NCBI GenBank assembly: GCA_903874965.1
Contig: CAIQUD010000004.1
Span: 1 to 64,000 of the forward strand
Direction: 5' to 3'
Source of the DNA: an uncultured Actinomycetes bacterium
GTDB taxonomy: Bacteria > Actinomycetota > Acidimicrobiia > Acidimicrobiales > RAAP-2
Length of the DNA stretch: 64,000 nucleotides
Part shown: piece by piece, positions 41,988 to 50,791 of the stretch
How positions within the stretch are numbered: the first letter of the stretch is position 1
Layout: every line of letters begins with the position of its first letter
Notes under the pieces: generated by a model
Databases searched by the model: none
Told to the model about the DNA's origin: nothing
What the model saw: the letters and a program-made list of their open reading frames with translations, nothing else
Program-made: the position numbers and the translations under genes

Positions 41988-44591
41988 ATGACCCCTCCTC
42001 CACCGCCACCGAACCCCGAGATGCCGGCATCGCGAATCCCGGATAAGGCTGGCCTCGAGGGCCTCGAGACCAAGTGGGCTCGTGGCTGGGAGGCTGAGGG
42101 AACCTATACATTCGACCGAACAAAGACTCGAGCAGAGGTGTACTCGATTGACACACCTCCTCCGACGGTCTCGGGCGAACTTCACTTAGGCCATATTTCG
42201 AGCTACACCCATGCCGACACCATCGCTCGATTCCAGCGAATGGCCGGCAAAGAAGTCTTCTATCCAATGGGATGGGACGACAACGGCCTGCCGACGGAAC
42301 GACGGGTCCAGAACTACTTCGGCGTCCGATGCGACCCTTCGCTTCCCTACGATCCAGATTTCTTTCCTCCTGCGGAGCCTGCAACGCCTCCCATTCCAAT
42401 TTCTCGGCCTAACTTTGTCGCCCTCTGCGCCCAACTCACTGAACGAGATGAAGCGGCTTTTGAAGCGCTCTGGCGCACGCTTGGGCTCTCCATTGATTGG
42501 TCGATGACTTACGCCACGGTTGGCGAGAAAGCCCGCCGAATTTCTCAGCGGTCATTCTTAGAACTCTTGAAGGGCGGAAAGGTCTATCAAGCAACTTCGC
42601 CAACCCTTTGGGATGTCGACTTCCAAACTGCGGTGAGCCAAGCAGAACTTGAAGACCGTGAACGACCCGGTGCCTACCACCGACTTGCCTTCTTGAAGGC
42701 GGACGGCTCGGGCACTGTTGAGATCGAAACCACGAGACCGGAACTCCTTCCGTCATGTGTTGCGTTGGTCGCTCACCCGGATGATGCTCGCTATCAACCG
42801 TTGTTCGGCACCAAGGTTCGAACGCCGCTCTTCCAGGTCGAAGTTCCCGTGCTCGCCCACACCCTTGCCGACCCCGAAAAGGGATCCGGGATTGCCATGA
42901 TCTGCACCTTCGGCGACACGACGGACGTGATCTGGTGGCGAGAATTGAACCTTCCGGCCAGGACCACCATCGGACGCAATGGTCGATTCGAAACAAATCC
43001 TTTCGCCAATGGCACCATTGCTTCAACGGATCTCGATGCCGCGACTGCCAACTACGCCGAACTTGAGTTCAAGACGGTGAAGTCAGCGCAAGATCGAATC
43101 GTCGAGCTCCTGAGGGAGAGCGGCTCCCTCATTGGTGAGCCGAGAGTCATCACGCACCCCGTCAAGTTCTTTGAAAAGGGTGATCGACCCTTAGAAATTG
43201 TTTCCTCTCGTCAGTGGTTCATCGCCACGCTTGGACTACGAGAAGCCCTACTCGAGCGTGGAAGAGAGCTCCATTGGCATCCGGGCTTCATGGGGCACCG
43301 CTACAGCAACTGGGTTGAGGGGCTTAATCAGGACTGGAACATCTCACGCCAGCGATTCTTCGGTGTCCCGATTCCGCTTTGGTACAGCATTCGTGAGGAC
43401 GGAAGCATCAACTTCGACGCTCCACTCGTTCCAATTGAGCAGCAGTTGCCGGTTGACCCTTCCTCAGACGTCCCCGTTGGGTTCAGCGAAGCCCAACGTG
43501 ATCAGCCAGGTGGGTTCACAGGTGATCCGGATGTCATGGACACGTGGGCAACGTCGTCGTTGACGCCACAAATCGCCACTGGGTATGGCGAAGACGATGA
43601 CCTGTTCGCTCGCACCTATCCAATGGATCTTCGACCCCAGGCGCACGAGATCATCCGCACCTGGCTGTTCTCAACCGTGGTCCGAGCGCATCTCGAACAC
43701 GGGAACCTCCCCTTCACCGACGCCCTCATCTCTGGATGGGTTCTCGATCCCAATCGCAAGAAGATGAGCAAGTCCAAGGGTAATGTCATCACTCCCCTTC
43801 CGCTCTTAGAAGCCCATGGAGCCGATGCTGTCCGCTACTGGGCCGCTTCAGCCCGTCCCGGGACTGACCTTGCGGTTGATGAGTCGCAGATGAAGGTTGG
43901 ACGCAGACTTGCCATCAAGTTGCTCAATGCCTCCCGCTTTGTTCTCGGTCGATTGGAAGAGCAAGACATCAAGGGCATCGAGGCAGTCACCCAACCGGTC
44001 GATCTCGCCCTCATGGAAGCGCTCGCACTCGTAATTGACGAGACGACGACTGCCTTCACGAACTATGACTACGCCCGGGCACTCGAGCGCACTGAAGCAT
44101 TTTTCTGGTCCTTCTGTGATGACTACTTAGAGCTCGTGAAGGGGCGCGCCTATGCAGAGCCTTCTGCCGGCTCGGACTCAGCAAGAGCGACCCTGGCGCT
44201 GACACTCTCGGTGCTCCTCCGGCTCTTCGCGCCGTTCCTTCCCTTTGCAACCGAGGAAGTCTGGCGGTGGACCAATGAAGGATCAATCCATCGTTCCGCC
44301 TGGCCAACACGCGGCGAACTCCCGACCCTGAAGGGAAACCCTGACGTTCTTGAGATGGCGACCAGAATTCTCCTCGACGTTCGACGAGCAAAGACGACCG
44401 AGAAGCGCTCGATGCGAGCAAAGGTCACGCGCTTGACCGTTGCCGGTCCAGAACACCTTATGAGCGCACTCGCAGAAGTTGCGAGTGATCTCGAAGAGGC
44501 GGGTGGTGTCGAGGCATTCGATACCTCGGTGGCACCGGAACTCAATGTGGTTGTTGAACTTGCTCCGGAGGAGCTTCAGCCGCCCAAGTAA
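41988..44591 (+). CDS. valS: Valyl-tRNA synthetase, archaeal-like type
   Basis: An 867-residue class I synthetase. The HIGH motif is TVSGELHLGHISSYTHADTIARF, followed by FYPMGWDDNGLPTERRVQ; KMSKS is KKMSKSKGNVI. The WDDNGLPTE signature and the C-terminal region marks the archaeal/rickettsial ValS lineage rather than the common bacterial GSLHMGHA type. The CP1 editing domain is present (ETTRPELLPSCVALVAHPDD). It overlaps the convergent livF gene by 16 bp. Confidence 0.93.
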   Translation: MTPPPPPPNPEMPASRIPDKAGLEGLETKWARGWEAEGTYTFDRTKTRAEVYSIDTPPPTVSGELHLGHISSYTHADTIARFQRMAGKEVFYPMGWDDNGLPTERRVQNYFGVRCDPSLPYDPDFFPPAEPATPPIPISRPNFVALCAQLTERDEAAFEALWRTLGLSIDWSMTYATVGEKARRISQRSFLELLKGGKVYQATSPTLWDVDFQTAVSQAELEDRERPGAYHRLAFLKADGSGTVEIETTRPELLPSCVALVAHPDDARYQPLFGTKVRTPLFQVEVPVLAHTLADPEKGSGIAMICTFGDTTDVIWWRELNLPARTTIGRNGRFETNPFANGTIASTDLDAATANYAELEFKTVKSAQDRIVELLRESGSLIGEPRVITHPVKFFEKGDRPLEIVSSRQWFIATLGLREALLERGRELHWHPGFMGHRYSNWVEGLNQDWNISRQRFFGVPIPLWYSIREDGSINFDAPLVPIEQQLPVDPSSDVPVGFSEAQRDQPGGFTGDPDVMDTWATSSLTPQIATGYGEDDDLFARTYPMDLRPQAHEIIRTWLFSTVVRAHLEHGNLPFTDALISGWVLDPNRKKMSKSKGNVITPLPLLEAHGADAVRYWAASARPGTDLAVDESQMKVGRRLAIKLLNASRFVLGRLEEQDIKGIEAVTQPVDLALMEALALVIDETTTAFTNYDYARALERTEAFFWSFCDDYLELVKGRAYAEPSAGSDSARATLALTLSVLLRLFAPFLPFATEEVWRWTNEGSIHRSAWPTRGELPTLKGNPDVLEMATRILLDVRRAKTTEKRSMRAKVTRLTVAGPEHLMSALAEVASDLEEAGGVEAFDTSVAPELNVVVELAPEELQPPK

Positions 44592-45271
44592 GACGAAGAG
44601 AGTTCGGCCTCAATCGTGGCTGGATCTCCAACATGAGTGATAACACCGTGCGCCATGATCGCGGCTCGATGCGCCAGCGGAAGAATGGTCCGAGCAAACT
44701 GCTCCACCACAAGGAGCGCCATGCCCTCTGCGGCAAGGGCGGCAACGCGGCCGTAGAGGTCTTCAACAATGAGTGGGGCCAACCCCATGGATAACTCATC
44801 AAGAATCAAGAGCTTTGGACTCACGACAAAGGCTCGGGCCAAAGCAAGCATCTGCTGCTCTCCACCGGACATCGTTCCAGCCAATTGACTCTTCCGCTCG
44901 GCGAGGCGTGGGAAGCGGTCAAAGGCAATCGCTTCTACCTCGGCGGTCTTGACGCCGGAATACGTCGCGAGCCGAAGATTCTCCCTGACTGTCAGGTTAG
45001 GGAAGATCCCTCGACCTTCTGGGATTGCACAGACGCCTGCGGCGACTCTCTCTGGAGCATCAGCCTTGGTGACATCTTTTCCATTAAAGGTGATCGTCCC
45101 TTCGGTCGGCGCATGGAGACCCGAGATCACATTCATCAACGTTGACTTACCGCCACCATTGCTTCCGAGCAACGCCACGACTTCGCCAGGCTCAACAGTG
45201 AGGGAAACTCCATGGACAACTTCAATAGCTCCATAGGCAGCAGATACGCCTGAAAGTTCCAACAGTGCCAT
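44576..45271 (-). CDS. livF: Branched-chain amino acid ABC transporter ATPase LivF
   Basis: A 231-residue ABC ATPase. Walker A is LGSNGGGKSTLMN, signature MSGGEQQMLALARA, Walker B LLILDELSMGLAP. It pairs with LivG. Substrate may be a branched-chain amino acid, amide or another small molecule. It starts at the ATG overlapping the livG stop by 1 bp. Confidence 0.93.
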   Translation of the reverse strand: MALLELSGVSAAYGAIEVVHGVSLTVEPGEVVALLGSNGGGKSTLMNVISGLHAPTEGTITFNGKDVTKADAPERVAAGVCAIPEGRGIFPNLTVRENLRLATYSGVKTAEVEAIAFDRFPRLAERKSQLAGTMSGGEQQMLALARAFVVSPKLLILDELSMGLAPLIVEDLYGRVAALAAEGMALLVVEQFARTILPLAHRAAIMAHGVITHVGDPATIEAELSSSYLGG

Positions 45272-46014
45272 CAGATGGTCTCCTCAGGTGAGCCGAGGTA
45301 GGCGTCAGCAACCGCTGCATTCTGTCGGATCTCCATTGGAGTTCCCGATGCGAGCATGGAGCCGAAATTGAGCACGTGAATGTGATCGCAAAGGTTCATC
45401 ACGAGCGGGACATCGTGCTCAACCAAGCACACGGAGAGTCCACGATCGTTCACCAATCGACGGAGGAGCACGCCGAAGTGCTCCGTTTCTTCTTCTGATT
45501 GACCAGAGGCTGGCTCATCGAGCAACACGAGTTTTGGCCGCGTCATGAGCGCTCTTGCCACCTCAACGACTCGTGCCCTCCCTGTTGGCAACGAAGCAAC
45601 GTCAATCTCGGCAACATCGGTGAGATCGAGGAGATGAAGCACCTCATCAGCCTCGCTCTTGACGTTGAATCGATCTTTGCGACCGATCGAGTTTCGGATC
45701 TCTCCAGCGACGACGAGGTTCTCTCGGACGGTGAGTGACGTGAAGAGTTCCAGCCGTTGAAAGGTTCGAGAAATTCCGTGACGTGCTCGCCGTGCAGGCT
45801 TCGCCTTCGACAAGTCAACGCCATTCAGCACGACTGAACCTGCAGTTGGCTTGAGCAACCCAGAGATGACATTGAACATGGTGGTCTTGCCAGCTCCGTT
45901 TGGTCCGATGAGACCGGTGATCTCACCAGCAGCGCAACCGAACGACACATCAACCAGAGCCTTCGTGCCCTTGAAGGAAACGGAAACGTTTGCGACCTCA
46001 AGCAAATTCGTCAT
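45271..46014 (-). CDS. livG: Branched-chain amino acid ABC transporter ATPase LivG
   Basis: A 247-residue ABC ATPase. Walker A is IGPNGAGKTTMFNV, the Q-loop region RTFQRLELFTSLTVREN, signature LPTGRARVVEVARAL (atypical LSGGQ), Walker B LVLLDEPASGQ. It overlaps the fused permease by 4 bp. Confidence 0.92.
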   Translation of the reverse strand: MTNLLEVANVSVSFKGTKALVDVSFGCAAGEITGLIGPNGAGKTTMFNVISGLLKPTAGSVVLNGVDLSKAKPARRARHGISRTFQRLELFTSLTVRENLVVAGEIRNSIGRKDRFNVKSEADEVLHLLDLTDVAEIDVASLPTGRARVVEVARALMTRPKLVLLDEPASGQSEEETEHFGVLLRRLVNDRGLSVCLVEHDVPLVMNLCDHIHVLNFGSMLASGTPMEIRQNAAVADAYLGSPEETI

Positions 46015-48203
46015 GAGTTGAGCGCCATTTCAGCCTGGAACTGTTCTGGTTCGGCAAGGTCATGGTCAGTTGATGCTTTCATGCGACGTTCTGCAGCAAG
46101 TGGCGCGAGTAGGCCAATCATGCCGACACAGAAGACGAACCACCAGTTCCCCCAAACGTGCGTTGCCGTCATGGCATAGGTCACTCCTATGGCAAGGAGC
46201 GTGCCAATGAGCACCACACGATCTTCAACCACCGGTCGATAGCCCTCAACAATCTTTGAAATGGATCCGCTTGGGTTCGAACCGAGGGTGATGCCAATGG
46301 TGGCAGGCAGGAGCGCAGCCAAGTGATAGGCGGTTGCCCAACTGAAGAGCTGCCCCCACGAGTTATGTGCATTGGCGAGGTTGAACAAGGTGTGTTGCAC
46401 GGCGGTGAGTCCAACTCCGAAGAAGACGCCACCAAAAAGTGCTCCCGACACATTGCCCATGCCACCGACAACGGTTGCCATCACGAGTCCGAAGGACAAG
46501 AAGATGTCGAACGTCGTCGTTTGCACCGATCCAAGTGCAATGCAGTAGAGAATTCCTCCAACTGCCGCAAGACCAGACGAGAGCATGAACGCTGAAACCT
46601 TGAGCCAGAGAATGCTCTGACCAAGCGTCGCCGACGCAGCTGGGCTGTCCTTCATCGCAACCAAACGACGCCCATACGGGCTCCGACGAAGCGCCACCAA
46701 ACCAACGCCAAGGAAGATGAACAGCGCGGTCGACGAGAGCAACTGTGCTTTTGGTGAGACGAGCGACCATGCAAGGAACTTGACTGGCGGCAACGTCATT
46801 GCACCACCGACGAAGGCCAAGTGCAGGTGAATCAAGGGAATCGTCACCACGCCGGTGAACGAGAGGATGAACGTCGAGAGAAAGATACCGAACGCCATCG
46901 TGCCGAGCGCTAGGTGCAGTCCTCTTAGTCGAAGTGCAGGAAGTGCAACAAGACCCCCAAGCACCATCGTGATGACGATCCCGATACCAATACCCCAGAG
47001 ACTTGTCCGCTGGTCAGGGAACCCTGGCCCGATGAGTCCATGGTGATACGCAACGATGGCCCCAATTGCACCAAAGGAGATCGGCGCAAGGTTGATCTCG
47101 CCTGCATAACCAGTGAGCAACGTCAGCGAGAGCGCAATAATTGAGAGTGCCATTCCGGCCGCCAGCATGCTCGTATCGCTGATCCCCATGATCTGTCCCA
47201 TACCAATGACAAAGATCATGAGCGCAAGCCCACTTACCCAGGCAGTCTTCATGGTAGGGACGGTGTACCGCTCTCGAAGTCTCGACAATGTTGCCCCTCG
47301 AAGGCGATCCTGAGGCAGCACGAGCAGCACCACGAACAAACTCAAGACAGGAATTGCTACACCGAATTGTGGCGACCAACTCGTCCACTCTTGGTGCTGC
47401 GAGGCGTAACCCGTGAAGAACGCTATTTCGAGACCGATGAGAATTCCACCAAAGACGGTGACGGGTATCGATCGAAGTCGCCCGATCATGGCGGCCGTCA
47501 CACCGCACGTGATCAGCAGAATCGTGAGCGAGGTGGCGTCGACGGACCCCTGAACCTGTGCAATGAGAATTCCGGCAACGGCTGCCATTGATCCACCAAC
47601 TGCCCAGCTGATTGCGGCAACCCGCTCAGGGACACCGCCGTTGAGCTTCAAGAGGTCTGGGCTGTCAACGACAGCCCGCATGGCAATGCCGATTCTCGTT
47701 CGCTTGAACAGAATGCTGAGGCCAATCCCCATGACCGCCGCGACGCCAATGGCGAAAACTTGGAAGTACTGCAAGTAGACATCATGCGAACCAACGTGGA
47801 ACGTCCATTCGGCAGTCACGCCCCAAAACAACGACAGTGGGTAGGAGGTGTCAGGAGGCCAGCCCCACGCAGCCAGCCCGAAGATTGCCAGCATCAAGGC
47901 GATCGTGACGACAATCTTCGTGATGTCCGACGTCCCAGTGAGGCGCCTCATGATGACTCGGTACACGCCAATTTGAAACAGTGGGGCAAGAACGAACGCG
48001 ACCAAGATGAACGAGATCCAGTTCGGCCACATCCAGACTGCGGTCATTTGGTAGAAGACGAAGGCGCTCAACATTGCAACGCCGCCGTGGGCGAAGTTGA
48101 AGATCCCAGACGTCGTGTAGGTAAGGACGAGACCTGACGCAACGAGTGCGTAGAGCACACCTGAGGTGGTGCCAGCAATCAGGTAGACGAGGAAATTGGC
48201 CAC
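46011..48203 (-). CDS. Fused LivH-LivM permease of a branched-chain amino acid-type ABC transporter
   Basis: A 730-residue polytopic protein. The first ~310 residues match LivH (NFLVYLIAGTTSGVLYALVASGLVLTYTTSGIFNFAHG). The remainder matches LivM (ALSLTLLTGYAGEINLAPISFGAIGAIVAYH, SPYGRRLVAMKDSPAASATLG). The join is around residue 320, where the LivH C-terminus passes straight into a basic linker (RLRERYTVPTMK). One polypeptide thus supplies both membrane subunits. It is followed by livG and livF. Confidence 0.93.
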   Translation of the reverse strand: MANFLVYLIAGTTSGVLYALVASGLVLTYTTSGIFNFAHGGVAMLSAFVFYQMTAVWMWPNWISFILVAFVLAPLFQIGVYRVIMRRLTGTSDITKIVVTIALMLAIFGLAAWGWPPDTSYPLSLFWGVTAEWTFHVGSHDVYLQYFQVFAIGVAAVMGIGLSILFKRTRIGIAMRAVVDSPDLLKLNGGVPERVAAISWAVGGSMAAVAGILIAQVQGSVDATSLTILLITCGVTAAMIGRLRSIPVTVFGGILIGLEIAFFTGYASQHQEWTSWSPQFGVAIPVLSLFVVLLVLPQDRLRGATLSRLRERYTVPTMKTAWVSGLALMIFVIGMGQIMGISDTSMLAAGMALSIIALSLTLLTGYAGEINLAPISFGAIGAIVAYHHGLIGPGFPDQRTSLWGIGIGIVITMVLGGLVALPALRLRGLHLALGTMAFGIFLSTFILSFTGVVTIPLIHLHLAFVGGAMTLPPVKFLAWSLVSPKAQLLSSTALFIFLGVGLVALRRSPYGRRLVAMKDSPAASATLGQSILWLKVSAFMLSSGLAAVGGILYCIALGSVQTTTFDIFLSFGLVMATVVGGMGNVSGALFGGVFFGVGLTAVQHTLFNLANAHNSWGQLFSWATAYHLAALLPATIGITLGSNPSGSISKIVEGYRPVVEDRVVLIGTLLAIGVTYAMTATHVWGNWWFVFCVGMIGLLAPLAAERRMKASTDHDLAEPEQFQAEMALNS

Positions 48204-48250
48204 GAGTCCTTGGTTCTCCGCTTGACGAGGTTTGAATGGTGATTCACGAG

Positions 48251-48284
48251 AGCGGACCCCGGTGGTCTCCCACCGGGGTCCGCT
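48251..48284 (-). terminator. 15-bp perfect hairpin between binding-protein and permease genes
   Basis: AGCGGACCCCGGTGG-TCTC-CCACCGGGGTCCGCT. It lies between the substrate-binding protein stop and the permease start. Without a U-tract it probably acts as a processing or partial termination site that keeps binding-protein mRNA in excess. Confidence 0.65.
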
Positions 48285-48296
48285 GCGTGAACTCCT

Positions 48297-48314
48297 GACC
48301 TACAACCGTAGGTC
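48297..48314 (-). terminator. Second hairpin GACCTAC-AACC-GTAGGTC
   Basis: A 7-bp perfect stem just past the binding-protein stop and before the 15-bp hairpin. Confidence 0.5.
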
Positions 48315-48332
48315 CGTTGCAACTGCTTGTGG

Positions 48333-49796
48333 TTACGGCTTGATCAGTCCGGAGCCTGAACCAACGTGACGGTTGTTGAGCGTGATGCCCGTCGAGTTCC
48401 CATTAGGGAGAATCGGCAGAACTGCTGAGGTGTCCGTTGGGTACTTTGAAGCGCAGTCAAACGCACCGCTCTTCGTGGGCAGGGCCTGAACCCACTTGGT
48501 TCCCTTCAGGTGCATGACGATTCCGCAACTCGCTGAGATGTTGGTCGCTGGGTTGGTTGGTCCCTGAAGACCACCACCAGTCCACGCCTTGGATCCAGCA
48601 AAGTTCGATGGCGTGCCAAGGTAGGTAACCATGCACTGACGAGTCAAATCGTTGCCACATGACTTCGCAGCCGTTGCCCACAGCAGGAAGGCCGAAGCAG
48701 CTTGCTCGCCAATGGCGCTTGCGTTAGCAGAACCAACCAACTTCACGTAGTCCTTGACTGCAGGAACCGACGTTGCCTCCATTGGCTCAAAACCAATTCG
48801 GGTGTACAGGTTGTCGCCGTACTTGTGGGTGTTCCACTTGGCGAGGCTTGGGTCATACGTGGAAGCCTCAGTCATGATGAACGGCGCGTAGTGGTTCGCG
48901 GCATTGTTGGCCAAGAGTCCCATCAGCGCCGAGTTCGGCGTTGCCGCCCAGTACAGAACCTTCGCTCCAGCGTTCTTGAAGTTGTTCGAGGCAACACCGA
49001 GCGCAGGAGATGCACTCGTGGTGAGGAACGTGACATTCTGGTCGCAGCCGTAGGTGGCAAAGTCCGAAACCGAGGTCTTGTTCCCACCGAAACCGCCGCC
49101 GGTGCCATCGCCGAACTTCCAGCCCGCTTGGGTGTAGGAGTACTCGACCTTGATGTCCGAGGACTTCGATGCTCCACCTGGGAGGTCGTCGGTGCGGAAG
49201 GTACAGGCCTTCGCCGTCGCTGCTGCACCAAAGAGCTTCGTGCCTTCGTACGCAGATGAAGCAGGGTTGTAGTCAGCCGGGTTTGGCATTGGCTGGTACA
49301 TCTCCCATGCATTCTGGGTGTCCGTTGAGGCGGTGAATCCAGGAACGGCAACCAGGTTATGAGCCAGTCGGTCAGCCTCGCCTGCACTGTCGAAGGCATA
49401 GCCCTCACCGGCCATCATGAAGTCGCCGTTGCTGATCATGTTGTCGACCGCAGTCTTGGCGTTGAAGATCGCGGCGTCTTGGTAGTCGCCCTTGATCGTG
49501 CGTCCGTTGATGCCACCTTGGGCGTTGCACCATGCGATCAGCGCGGTAACTGCCTTACCCATGTTTTGGTTGGTCTTGTTGTAACCAGCGTCATCGCCAT
49601 ACCCAAGTTTAATCTGGGTGGCGGTGACGCCAGTATCCGAGTTGCTTGTCATCGTGCCTTTGCCACAAGGTGACGCAAGCGTTCCGAACTTGACCGGCGC
49701 GGCTGCCGAGGCAGCCCCCGTTGCGATTGCCACTCCACCAGCTGTCATTGACAGCGTGGCGAGAGCCGCCATTGCCTTCATGCGACCGTTGCGCAT
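48333..49796 (-). CDS. Periplasmic/lipoprotein substrate-binding protein of the Liv-type ABC transporter
   Basis: A 487-residue exported binding protein. I start at the ATG at 49796 (MRNGRMKAMAAL), with GGGGGG upstream. The signal sequence is ATLSMTAGGVAIATGAASAAA, without a lipobox cysteine. The Peripla_BP_6-like body includes NAQGGINGRTIKGDYQD and VAVPGFTAS. About eight cysteines suggest disulfides. It is the first gene of this transporter cluster. Substrate not predictable. Confidence 0.88.
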   Translation of the reverse strand: MRNGRMKAMAALATLSMTAGGVAIATGAASAAAPVKFGTLASPCGKGTMTSNSDTGVTATQIKLGYGDDAGYNKTNQNMGKAVTALIAWCNAQGGINGRTIKGDYQDAAIFNAKTAVDNMISNGDFMMAGEGYAFDSAGEADRLAHNLVAVPGFTASTDTQNAWEMYQPMPNPADYNPASSAYEGTKLFGAAATAKACTFRTDDLPGGASKSSDIKVEYSYTQAGWKFGDGTGGGFGGNKTSVSDFATYGCDQNVTFLTTSASPALGVASNNFKNAGAKVLYWAATPNSALMGLLANNAANHYAPFIMTEASTYDPSLAKWNTHKYGDNLYTRIGFEPMEATSVPAVKDYVKLVGSANASAIGEQAASAFLLWATAAKSCGNDLTRQCMVTYLGTPSNFAGSKAWTGGGLQGPTNPATNISASCGIVMHLKGTKWVQALPTKSGAFDCASKYPTDTSAVLPILPNGNSTGITLNNRHVGSGSGLIKP

Positions 49797-50013
49797 CTGT
49801 ACCCCCCCTGAGGTCCTACCGCATCTCTGCAGTAAAAGTTGTTCTATCACTTCTGAAGCACCTTGCAACAGTCGGTGGATTTTCTGCTCAGTGAGTATTC
49901 AGACGTGAGTCTTGCTATTTTGCCCTCCCTAACAATTGACGGGTGGCCTAGAAGCCTGCGACGATGCCGCTGACGCTTCATCGGGGGGATGAGGCGACCA
50001 AGGAGAACCAGCC
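49797..50013. promoter_or_regulatory. Divergent promoter region, binding protein / decarboxylase-like gene
   Basis: About 217 bp containing the RBS sequences of both genes (GGGGGG, minus; AAGGAGAACC, plus). No convincing -35/-10 pair or inverted repeat could be assigned. Confidence 0.4.
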
Positions 50014-50784
50014 ATGGCCGTACGATATGCAGCGAAGTCAGCGGAGCAACTCGCTGAGCGGGCAGAGCAGAAGAAGTCAGTTGATGCGTGGTCGACCATG
50101 GTGGTCGCCACCTATGAAACCGACGCCGACATCGTGGCCTCGGTATTGCCCCGACCGCTAACGCCAAGTGATCAACCTCTTGTCAAGGTCACCTTCGCCT
50201 CGGTTGACATTCCCGGCTACGGCTCTTTCGGAGCGGGGAGCTTCTCGGTTCAATGTCGCCATGAAGACACCTTGGGCTACTACTGCCTTGTCATGGTCAT
50301 GACGACCGAACAACCGGTCATCAGTGGGCGTGAGACGTTCGGTGAACCGAAGAAGATCGGTCAGGTGAGCGTCAAGGTTGAGGGTGACCAGGTGACTGCC
50401 ACCATGGGTCGCATGGGGGTGACCTGGGCTGAGTTCAACGGCACCACCACCACTGAGATTGCCAACCCTGCACCAGAAACTCGCACCGACTTTTACTTCA
50501 AACCACTCCCTTCGCCCGATGGCATTGGCCTCGACGGCGATCCATCCCTCGTCTACTGCACTCGAGAAGAGACGACCAAGTGGGCGAAGTCCTGCAGTGG
50601 GGTGCTCACACTCCGCGAATCTCCAGTCGACCCAGTCGCCGACCTACCCGTGCGTCGACTCCTCGACGTCAGCGTTGGGCTACGCAATGCCATCCAAAAA
50701 GGTCGAATCCACTCGAAGGTTCCAGCCGAGTGGATCGTGCCTTTCCTTCACCAGCGTTACGACGAAGCAACTCCGCCGTCGTAG
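50014..50784 (+). CDS. Acetoacetate decarboxylase family protein
   Basis: A 256-residue ADC-fold protein. The signature GRETFGEPKKIGQV contains the catalytic Schiff-base lysine (Lys113 or Lys114). Family members include decarboxylases and aldolase-like enzymes, so acetoacetate is only a candidate substrate. The RBS AAGGAG is eight bases upstream of the ATG. It is convergent with the alpha/beta hydrolase gene. Confidence 0.85.
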   Translation: MAVRYAAKSAEQLAERAEQKKSVDAWSTMVVATYETDADIVASVLPRPLTPSDQPLVKVTFASVDIPGYGSFGAGSFSVQCRHEDTLGYYCLVMVMTTEQPVISGRETFGEPKKIGQVSVKVEGDQVTATMGRMGVTWAEFNGTTTTEIANPAPETRTDFYFKPLPSPDGIGLDGDPSLVYCTREETTKWAKSCSGVLTLRESPVDPVADLPVRRLLDVSVGLRNAIQKGRIHSKVPAEWIVPFLHQRYDEATPPS

Positions 50785-50791
50785 GACGCGG

